DNA of 45,000 nt from Alphaproteobacteria bacterium (lineage in GTDB: Bacteria > Pseudomonadota > Alphaproteobacteria > Caulobacterales > Maricaulaceae), in contig JANSXV010000009.1 of the NCBI GenBank assembly GCA_024742735.1, positions 1-45,000 on the forward strand, in the 5' to 3' direction. Under the pieces are notes generated by a model. That model did no database searches. It was given only the letters and a program-made list of their open reading frames with translations, and had not been told where the DNA came from. This document shows, piece by piece, positions 34,094 through 40,780 of this stretch (the first letter of the stretch is position 1; every line of letters begins with the position of its first letter). The position numbers were made by a program, and so were the translations under genes.

Positions 34094-35188
34094 ATGGCCG
34101 ACAGTTCCCCCTTCCGCTGGGCCATCCTGGGCACCGGCGGCGTGTCCCGGAAATTCATCCTTGGGCTGAAGGCCGCGCCGGGCCAGAGCGCGGTGGTCTG
34201 CGCCTCGCGCAGCCCGGACAACGCGGCCCGCTTTGCCCGCGATTTCGGGCTGGAGACGGCCGAGTATGCCGGTGCCGCAGCCCACCCCGGGGTGGATGCG
34301 GTCTATATCGCGACGCCCCCCAGCGAGCATGAGGCCCAGGCGCTCCTGGCGATCGGGGCCGGCAAGCCCGTGCTGATCGAAAAGCCCTTTGCGCTGGATG
34401 CCGCGGCGGCCGGGCGGATCGCCGAGGCGGCGCGCGCGGCGGGCGTGTTCGCGATGGAGGCGATGTGGACACGGTTCCTGCCCCTGACCCGGGCGCTGAA
34501 GGCGCGGGTCGAGGCCGGCGATCTGGGGCAGCCCCGGGCCTTCGAGGCGCGGTTTTACGGCAATGACCGGCCCGATCCGGGGGCGTCGCTGTTCGATCCC
34601 GCGCGGGGGGGTGGGGCGCTGATGCACCGCGGCATCTATGGGCTGTCGCTGGCGCGCCATTTCCTCGGCCCCGTGGCCGAACTGCAGGCCATGGGCCGGC
34701 TGGGCGAGACCGGGGTCGACGAGGATTGCGCGCTGACGCTGCGCCATGAAAACGGTGCGCTATCGACGATCCGTGCGAGCCTGCGGGCCGCGGGGATCAA
34801 CGCGGCGGAGCTTTACGGCACCAAGGCCACGTACCGCATCGCGCCGCCGCTCTACCGGCCCTTCGCGGCGCGGCGCATCGCGGTGAGCCCGCGGACGGGC
34901 GGCACCAGCGGGGCGGGGAATGGAGGCGGCCGGCTTGAGGGGCTGAAGGAGGGCGGCGCGGCCCAGGGGCTGAACCAGCGGCTGGCGCGGTTGAAGGAGT
35001 TCCTCAAACCGCCGGGGCAGGGGATCTCGGCGCCTTTCGCCGGCAACGGCTATGGCCACGAGGCCGAAGCGGTGGCCGAGGCCGTGCGCGCGGGCCGGAC
35101 CGAGCACGCCGCCATGCCGCTGGAAGAAAGCGTCGAGATCATGGGCCTGATCGACCGGGCCCGGGCCAGCTGGAAGGAGGCCCCATGA
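34094..35188 (+). CDS. Gfo/Idh/MocA family oxidoreductase
   Basis: A 364-residue NAD(P)-dependent sugar dehydrogenase-type protein. It has the Rossmann start WAILGTGGVSRKF, TPPSEHEAQAL and the conserved EKP motif in VLIEKPFALD (about 94-103). The C-terminal alpha/beta domain follows, with GGGALMHRGIYGLSLARHF. The insertion around residues 265-310 is Gly-rich and unusual. Substrate unknown: family members oxidise free, phospho- or nucleotide sugars. The 4-bp overlap (ATGA) with a second, longer family member indicates that the two work together, probably making or modifying a sugar for the polymer; no sugar aminotransferase is present to suggest an amino-sugar acid pathway. Confidence 0.85.
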   Translation: MADSSPFRWAILGTGGVSRKFILGLKAAPGQSAVVCASRSPDNAARFARDFGLETAEYAGAAAHPGVDAVYIATPPSEHEAQALLAIGAGKPVLIEKPFALDAAAAGRIAEAARAAGVFAMEAMWTRFLPLTRALKARVEAGDLGQPRAFEARFYGNDRPDPGASLFDPARGGGALMHRGIYGLSLARHFLGPVAELQAMGRLGETGVDEDCALTLRHENGALSTIRASLRAAGINAAELYGTKATYRIAPPLYRPFAARRIAVSPRTGGTSGAGNGGGRLEGLKEGGAAQGLNQRLARLKEFLKPPGQGISAPFAGNGYGHEAEAVAEAVRAGRTEHAAMPLEESVEIMGLIDRARASWKEAP

Positions 35189-36498
35189 AGATCGGCATCA
35201 TCGGCTGCGGCTATGTCTTCGACCATTACATGTCCACGCTGGCGCGCCATCCCGGGCTCCGGATCGCGGGCGTGGCCGATATCGACGCGGACCGGCTGGC
35301 CCGCGCGACCGGGTTCTACGGGCTCAAAGCCTATGAGAGCGTCGCGGCCCTGCTGGCCGATCCGGACATTGCCATCGTGGCCAATTTCACCTCCATCGAG
35401 GCCCATTACGAGGTCACGCGCGCCGCGCTCGAGGCGGGCAAGCATGTCTATTCCGAAAAGCCCCTGGTCATGGAGATGGATCAGGCCCGCGCGCTGATGG
35501 ATCTGGCCGCCGAGAAGGGCCTGCACCTGACCTGCGCGCCCTCCAACGCGCTCGGCCCGACCTCCCAGACCATGTGGAAGGCGACGCAGGACGGGGCGGC
35601 GGGCGATGTGCGCCTGGTCTATGCGGAGTTCGACGACAACCCGATCTACCTGATGAGCCCCGAGGGCTGGCAGTCACGCTCCGGTGCGCCCTGGCCGTAC
35701 TTGCACGAATACGAGATGGGCTGCACCTGGGAGCATGTGGGCTATCACCTGACCTGGATGTGCGCGATCTTCGGACCCGTCCGCGCGGTGACGGCCTTTT
35801 CCAAACTGACGGTGCCGGACAAGACCGATCGGCCACTGAACCCTGCCGACACACCGGATTTCTCGGTGGCGTGCCTCGATTTCGAAAGCGGCGTGACGGG
35901 GCGGGTGACCTGCTCGATCGCGGCCCCTTACGATCACCGGATGCGGATCATCGGCAACAGGGGCATGATCCATGCCGACACCTACCGCCATTACGACTGC
36001 CCGGTGATGGTGGAGCCTTTCAGCAAGCTCAATCTCAACGCCCGCAAGGCGCGCTCCGTCCGCACCATGAGCTGGGTCGGCTGGCTCTTTGGCGTCGGCG
36101 GGCGGCGGGTGCCGCTGGTCAGAACCCCGCCGCCGGGATCCGACAGCATCCAGCCCACGGGCGGGCGCTGGTGGCACCCGAAGGATCTGCTCCAGCGCTG
36201 GAAACGCGCCGAGCTGGGCCAGCAGGACAAGATGATCGGGATTGCGGAGCTCGCCGATGCGGTGGCCACGGGCCGCGCGCCGTTTCCGAGCCCGGAGTTC
36301 ACGCTGCACCTGACGGAGCTGACGCTGGCGATCCAGGGCGCGGGGCCCGATGGCGTGCGCCATGCGCTGGAAACCCGGTTCGATCCGGTGGCGCTGCCCG
36401 CGCGCAGTACCGCGGCGCCCGATTATGCCCGCTATGCCCGTCCGGGCTGGCTGGCGCGGCAAGCCGAGGGGCTGCTCGACCGGATGCACAAGCACTGA
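35185..36498 (+). CDS. Gfo/Idh/MocA family oxidoreductase, long form
   Basis: A 437-residue family member overlapping its partner by 4 bp. N-terminal MKIGIIGCGYVFDHYM is the NAD(P)-binding start; the EKP motif is in VYSEKPLVME (about residue 92). The middle has EMGCTWEHVGYHLTWM, where the conserved His and nearby Asp/Lys shape the sugar site. The C-terminal region is extended by a Trp/Arg-rich insertion (WWHPKDLLQRWKRAE) compared with ~340-residue relatives. Probably sugar-nucleotide or sugar oxidoreductase in polysaccharide synthesis; substrate unknown. A cluster of hairpins follows the stop codon. Confidence 0.83.
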   Translation: MKIGIIGCGYVFDHYMSTLARHPGLRIAGVADIDADRLARATGFYGLKAYESVAALLADPDIAIVANFTSIEAHYEVTRAALEAGKHVYSEKPLVMEMDQARALMDLAAEKGLHLTCAPSNALGPTSQTMWKATQDGAAGDVRLVYAEFDDNPIYLMSPEGWQSRSGAPWPYLHEYEMGCTWEHVGYHLTWMCAIFGPVRAVTAFSKLTVPDKTDRPLNPADTPDFSVACLDFESGVTGRVTCSIAAPYDHRMRIIGNRGMIHADTYRHYDCPVMVEPFSKLNLNARKARSVRTMSWVGWLFGVGGRRVPLVRTPPPGSDSIQPTGGRWWHPKDLLQRWKRAELGQQDKMIGIAELADAVATGRAPFPSPEFTLHLTELTLAIQGAGPDGVRHALETRFDPVALPARSTAAPDYARYARPGWLARQAEGLLDRMHKH

Positions 36499-36549
36499 TC
36501 CCGCCCCGGGGCGGGGGCCTCGGGTAGAAAACCCGTCAGGCCAACAGAA

Positions 36550-36575
36550 AACGGGCGCCCCTGGGGACGCCCGTT
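36550..36575 (-). terminator. Rho-independent terminator of the IPLPA-CTERM gene
   Basis: AACGGGCG and CGCCCGTT form an 8-bp stem; read on the minus strand it is followed by TTTTCTGTT, a usable U-tract. It lies 25 bp beyond the stop codon of the minus-strand CTERM gene. Between it and the Gfo/Idh stop are two further palindromes without T-tracts (36500-36515, perfect 16 bp, and CGGGT-AGAAA-ACCCG at 36521-36535) that may serve the plus strand. Confidence 0.65.
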
Positions 36576-36600
36576 GAAATCTCTGTCGATCCGGGTGGGA

Positions 36601-37233
36601 TCAGGCGGCGACGGCCGCAGTCTGACGACGCCGGAGCGCGAAGAGGCCAGCGCCGGCGCCCAGCAGAAGCGGCAGGGTTGCCGGCAGCGGGATCGGCGTC
36701 ACACCGGCGATGATCTCGCCGACGGCGCAGTAGTTGCCGCAATCGCTCAGGGTGGCGCGAACGAACTGTGCCATGACCGGGCCGAAGCTGAAGACGTCAG
36801 CCGCATAGTCGGTGCGGGGGCTCCCGGGCGTGGTGAAGAGCGTGCCGATGCTGGTGTAGGTGATGCCATCGGTGGACACTTCGAACGCAACGCTTCCGGC
36901 GCCTTGGGCGTTTTCGTTGAACACGCCCAGCTTCTCGAGCTCAATGACGCTGCCGAAGCCCAGGGTCAGGACGGCCGTACCAGCGTTTACCGCGCTGAAA
37001 TACTCGGTGTCGGTCTCGAAAGAATGCAGAGCACCGGCGACATAGGCGTCGAAGTCGTCGCCTGCGGAATATCCCGGCATCAACCCGCTCTGGTTGATCG
37101 CGTTGTCGGCCGAGGATCCCAGATTAATGGCGACACTGTCGGCACTGATGGACGTGAACGGCATCAGCGTCGCAGCCGAAGCCGCCGTAGCCGCGAACAT
37201 TGTCACAGCGGCGGAAACAATAAGAGCTTTCAT
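36601..37233 (-). CDS. IPLPA-CTERM surface protein
   Basis: A 210-residue predicted surface protein. Start at ATG 37233 gives a clear signal peptide (MKALIVSAAVTMFAATAASA). The mature domain looks like a small beta-sandwich (discoidin-like wording: DFDAYVAG, FEVSTDGITYTSIGT, FVRATLSDCGNYCAVGEI) with a Cys pair (CGNYC) near the C-terminus. The last 30 residues are IPLPATLPLLLGAGAGLFAL then RRR and a short tail, a PEP-CTERM-like sorting signal of the VPLPA group. The discoidin-like fold would fit carbohydrate binding (inference). Codon use and base composition look less GC-extreme than in neighbours. It has its own terminator, and a 410-bp AT-richer region upstream, consistent with independent and perhaps high expression. 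Confidence 0.82.
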   Translation of the reverse strand: MKALIVSAAVTMFAATAASAATLMPFTSISADSVAINLGSSADNAINQSGLMPGYSAGDDFDAYVAGALHSFETDTEYFSAVNAGTAVLTLGFGSVIELEKLGVFNENAQGAGSVAFEVSTDGITYTSIGTLFTTPGSPRTDYAADVFSFGPVMAQFVRATLSDCGNYCAVGEIIAGVTPIPLPATLPLLLGAGAGLFALRRRQTAAVAA

Positions 37234-37643
37234 GGTGCACGAGTACCTTTGCGCGTACATATTCAACTGCCCTACAGTTAGCATAGCTTTCTGCAGGCGC
37301 ATAGCGCCGAATTTTACGAAAAATGATCATAATTTGAGCGGTTTTCCCGGCAGATCCGGCGGATTTTCGACAAACTTGCCCTTACGTTCCCATCACTTAT
37401 CTTCAATATTCGGTTGAGCGGCCTTGTATTGTTGCGGTGCCGGCAACGCTGGTCCACAGACCTGTCCGTCCCCCGGGTTTGGAGAGGCGTTCGAGAGGCC
37501 CCTGATTCGCCGCCGGCGCGCCCCGGTACCATGTTGACAGCGCGGTCTGTGCGTTCTCTCACTGAATGCGGTCGGTCCGGCCACGGCCCGTCCGTTGGCG
37601 CCTGTCCGCCATGTTGTATATGTTGTGTCTAGGAGTCCCCGCC
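37234..37643. promoter_or_regulatory. AT-richer divergent intergenic region
   Basis: 410 bp without a gene between the divergent IPLPA-CTERM and sulfotransferase genes. The part from 37250 to 37440 is the most AT-rich stretch outside the origin (for instance GAATTTTACGAAAAATGATC). TTGACA is present at 37534-37539 reading towards the sulfotransferase, without a good -10 at 17 bp, and TTGTATATGTT occurs near 37614. On the minus strand TATGCT near 37280 could be a -10 for the CTERM gene. Length and composition suggest regulation or insertion of foreign DNA; no mobile element ends seen. Confidence 0.4.
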
Positions 37644-38405
37644 ATGCCCATCTTCAAGGCCGCCGGGAAGCTTGTGTTCTACGCCCATGTGCCCAAATGC
37701 GGCGGCTCGGCCCTGGCCTGGTATCTGCGCGAACGGTTCGGGCTGATCGCCTTCAGCGACGACCGTTATCTCAGCCAGCCTGCGGCGCGGCGCTGGACGC
37801 GCACCTCGCCCCAGCATGTCGACCGCGCGGCCCTGGGACGGCTCTTTCCCGACGGGTTCTTCGACGCGAGCTTCACCGTGGTGCGCCATCCGGTCTCGCG
37901 TCTCGTCAGCGCCTATCATTTCCAGATGGAGGTCGAGAAGACGGTGCCGGGTCAGACCGGGTTTTCCGACTGGCTGGCCGATCTCGAGGACCGGCTGGCC
38001 GAGGATCCGTTCGTCTTCGACAACCATGTCCGGCCGATGGACCAGATCGTGCCCGAGGGCGCGCAGGTCTTTCATCTCGAACATGGCATCGATGCGCTGG
38101 TGCCCTGGTTCGACGCCCTGACCGGGGCCGCCGACGCCCCGCGCGCGATCCCGCGGATCAACGAGAAGGGCGGCGGTCCGAAGGCCGCGCGGGTGGCGCC
38201 GAGTGCGGCCGATCTGGAGCTGATCGGCCGGCTCTATGCGGCTGATTTCAAGCGGTTCGGCTATGATCTGGAGCGCCGGGATCCCGATGCGCCGGCGCCC
38301 GGAATCGGGCCCGAGCAGATCGCGGCGCGCGATGCGCTGGAGGGCCAGTTGCGTTCGCCCGTGCGCCGTCTGCGCCGCCGGATTGGCCGGGCGCTGAAGA
38401 CCTGA
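37644..38405 (+). CDS. Sulfotransferase family 2-type carbohydrate sulfotransferase
   Basis: A 253-residue protein with the PAPS-binding loop FYAHVPKCGGSAL (12-24) and the 3'-phosphate motif VVRHPVSRLVSAY (79-91). The HxPKxGGS form is typical of the heparan sulfate 2-O-/chondroitin-type (sulfotransferase family 2) group that modifies polysaccharides, often at uronic acids or neighbouring residues. The start at 37644 has AGGAG 8 bp upstream; a longer in-frame extension to 37566 is not family-like. It stands alone between the divergent region and a tandem-repeat array, so it may be separately regulated. The acceptor is inferred to be the plasmid-encoded polymer. Confidence 0.87.
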   Translation: MPIFKAAGKLVFYAHVPKCGGSALAWYLRERFGLIAFSDDRYLSQPAARRWTRTSPQHVDRAALGRLFPDGFFDASFTVVRHPVSRLVSAYHFQMEVEKTVPGQTGFSDWLADLEDRLAEDPFVFDNHVRPMDQIVPEGAQVFHLEHGIDALVPWFDALTGAADAPRAIPRINEKGGGPKAARVAPSAADLELIGRLYAADFKRFGYDLERRDPDAPAPGIGPEQIAARDALEGQLRSPVRRLRRRIGRALKT

Positions 38406-38414
38406 CGGCGTCGC

Positions 38415-38560
38415 GCCGGAGGCGCGCGCTCAAAGACCAAGCCGGAGGCGCGCGCTCAAAAAACCAAGCCGCCGGCGCGCCCTTAGAACGAGGCTGCGGG
38501 TGCGCCCTCAAGAACCAAGCCGCAGGCGCGCCCGTCAAAGGGATCGCCGGAGGCGTGCGA
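38415..38560. repeat. Tandem array of six ~26-bp GC-rich palindromic repeats
   Basis: Units starting at 38415, 38441, 38468, 38493, 38519 and 38546 (steps of 25-27 bp) follow the pattern GCCGGAGGCGCGCGCTCAAA-ACCAA, with drift from copy to copy. Each unit contains a short hairpin (GCGCC/GGCGC in the best copies). The array fills the gap between the convergent sulfotransferase and OafA-like genes and has no believable coding function. It may act in termination or mRNA stability, or be a host-specific repeat. Confidence 0.75.
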
Positions 38561-38582
38561 TGCAGGCGCCGGGCAGGGGGGG

Positions 38583-40454
38583 TCAGCTCCCCGGCAGCGC
38601 GGCCCAGTCCGCCACGAGTTGCGCCGCGGCCGGTTGGCCAAGATGGCTGGGATCGCGGAAGATCGCGTTGCCGGCCGCGTCATGGCCGGTGAAGCAGGCC
38701 CGGTCCCCGCAGCCCATGGCATAGAGCGCGCCGGCCTGGTCGATCACCTGCACCCCGGGCAGATGGGCAACCTCGGCCACCGTCCGGGCCCAGTCGGGAT
38801 GGGCGGCGAAATCCGTGGCCACGCCGATGCGCTCGATCTGCCCGGCCAGGGCGCTGCGCACCGGATCGGCGTCGAGCGTCGGCCGCGGCGCGAAAACGGT
38901 CACCTGCGGGCCGGCCTCGGCGATGCCGCGGACCAGATCGGCATAATCGAACAGCGCGCCGGCGCGGCGTTTCGGCTCCTCCTGTTCATAGAGGCCCGAA
39001 AAGCGGTTGAGCAGCAGCACATGGTCATAGGCGCCCCAGTCGGCCTCGGCCAGCGCGGCCTGGGCGCGGGCGCAATCCTCGCGCGCGCCATCGAGCCGCG
39101 TGTAGCGGCAGCCGGTATTGATCGCCAGATCGAGCCGCCAGCCCTGTGCCCGTGCCATCGCCTGCAGCGGCAGGATCAGATCCTGGGCATGGCTGTCGCC
39201 GACGAGCGCCACGCGCAAGACCGGATCGGGCGGATCGACCAGCCGGCAGAGCGCCGTGCAGCTCTGCCAGTCCGTGCCGTGGCTGGGGAAATTGGGTTTG
39301 GCCACAGAGGCATAGTAGTCGGCGGGCAGATGCGATGCGGCCGGCCGGCCCGCCGCCCCGAGGCTCAGATGCAGCGCCAGACCGAGCCCCGCGACCGCCG
39401 TCAGAACGCCGCCCGAGAGCGCCACCAGCCGGGCCGACGAAACGGTGCCGCGGCGCCGGAAAGGCGCCTCGATCAGGTGCAGCGACACCCAGCCCAGAAA
39501 GACCGACAGCGCCGCCAGCCCCAGCATCACCGCCGGTTCGGGATAATGGCCGAGCCGGACATGGGTGAAGGCGAAGAGCGGCTGGTGCCAGAGATAGGCC
39601 GAATAGCTCGCCAGCCCGACCCAGACGAAGGGACGCAGCGCCAGAAACCGTCCCGCCAGCGTGCTCGGGCCGGCATAGAGCAGGATGAGCGCCGTGCCGA
39701 GCACCGGCGGCACCGCCCAGAGCGACGGAAAGCGCAGGCCTTCATGCAGAAGCAGGATCGAGCCCACCACCAGCACCAGACCGGCTGCGGCCAGAGCACC
39801 GTTTTCACGCTGCGGGGCGCGGTGGTGGATCAGCGCGCAGAGCGCGCCGGCGCCGAGCTCCCAGGCGCGCGACGGCAAAAGGTAGAAATTCACCCCCGGA
39901 TCGATGCGGCTCAGCACCTCGGCGGTGGCCAGGCTGAGCCCCGAGATCGCGGCGATGATCCAGAACACCCGGCGCGGGCCGCTGCGCCAGATCAGCCAGA
40001 GCAGGATCGGAAAGAAGATGTAGAACTGCTCCTCGACGGCGAGCGTCCAGGTGTGCAGCAGCGGATATTCCGAGGTCTGGCCGGCGAAGTAGTCCTTGCC
40101 CCGGAAGAGGAAGTAGAAATTGGCTACGAAAAGGGCGGTGGCCAGCACGCTCTGGCCGTACCATTGCATCTCCAGCGGCGGCAGGATGTACCAGGCGGCC
40201 ACGGTCGAGACCGCGATCATCGCCACCAGCGCGGGCAGGATGCGCCGGGCGCGGCGTTCGTAGAAGCGCATCAGCGAATAGCGCCCCTCGGCCATCTCGC
40301 CGGTCAGGATGCGGGTGATCAGATAGCCGGAGATGACGAAAAAGATATCGACGCCGACGAAACCGCCCGAAAAACCGGCGATCTTCGCATGGAACAGGAT
40401 CACCGGAAGAACGGCGAAGGCCCGCAGCCCGTCGATCTCAGCCCGGTAGCGCAT
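38583..40454 (-). CDS. OafA/YrhL-type membrane acyltransferase with C-terminal SGNH domain
   Basis: A 623-residue protein. Residues 1-~370 are a ten-helix acyltransferase 3 domain: YRAEIDGLRAFAVLPVILFHA with the catalytic His, GGFVGVDIFFVISGYLIT and RFYERRARRILPAL are the classic motifs. The C-terminal periplasmic part is an SGNH domain with LRVALVGDSHAQDLI (Ser nucleophile) and DPSHLGQPAA (Asp-x-x-His). OafA-like proteins O-acetylate surface polysaccharides, taking acetyl groups across the membrane and passing them to the SGNH domain. The start at 40454 has GGGGAT upstream and matches the family N-terminus. With the LbH-ACP-LnmK fusion it gives the plasmid two different acylation routes, one periplasmic and one cytosolic. 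Confidence 0.92.
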   Translation of the reverse strand: MRYRAEIDGLRAFAVLPVILFHAKIAGFSGGFVGVDIFFVISGYLITRILTGEMAEGRYSLMRFYERRARRILPALVAMIAVSTVAAWYILPPLEMQWYGQSVLATALFVANFYFLFRGKDYFAGQTSEYPLLHTWTLAVEEQFYIFFPILLWLIWRSGPRRVFWIIAAISGLSLATAEVLSRIDPGVNFYLLPSRAWELGAGALCALIHHRAPQRENGALAAAGLVLVVGSILLLHEGLRFPSLWAVPPVLGTALILLYAGPSTLAGRFLALRPFVWVGLASYSAYLWHQPLFAFTHVRLGHYPEPAVMLGLAALSVFLGWVSLHLIEAPFRRRGTVSSARLVALSGGVLTAVAGLGLALHLSLGAAGRPAASHLPADYYASVAKPNFPSHGTDWQSCTALCRLVDPPDPVLRVALVGDSHAQDLILPLQAMARAQGWRLDLAINTGCRYTRLDGAREDCARAQAALAEADWGAYDHVLLLNRFSGLYEQEEPKRRAGALFDYADLVRGIAEAGPQVTVFAPRPTLDADPVRSALAGQIERIGVATDFAAHPDWARTVAEVAHLPGVQVIDQAGALYAMGCGDRACFTGHDAAGNAIFRDPSHLGQPAAAQLVADWAALPGS

Positions 40455-40780
40455 GCGATCCCCGCCGGCCTGTGTTGTTGCGACGGTGCCCGGCAGGCTG
40501 CGATGCGCCTGCGGGTGTGCCCTGGTCCGGCCGCCCCGGCGCCGGATATGTCTGCGTTTGACACGTTCCCGGCCGGTACCGGGACGCAAAGCGTCGTCGG
40601 GTGTCACTCATGGCAAACGCGCCCATACCTGATCTTTAACAACTACGGCCCTTGGGTACGGCGCGGCGGCCCGTGGGGTCAATCCGTCCCGCCGCCGCAT
40701 GGGGGCGGGCTGCGCGTTTCTGAATCATCGGTCCGGTGTCATTGGCCCAACGTCATCGGCCCGGGCTCACAGGCGCGATG
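40455..40780. other. Intergenic region between OafA-like and beta-helix/RTX genes
   Basis: 326 bp with no supported gene; both flanking genes read on the minus strand. It contains one hairpin (GCGGCGGC at 40663-40670 and GCCGCCGC at 40691-40698, 20-nt loop) that could end transcription from the RTX gene, though without a T-tract. A slightly AT-richer stretch at 40620-40645 may belong to the OafA-like promoter. GTCATNGGCCC is repeated near 40740. Confidence 0.4.

Noticed and set aside
38415-38560. Tandem repeats considered as a CRISPR array
   Set aside because: Period of ~26 bp leaves no room for unique spacers, the units drift, and there are no cas genes.
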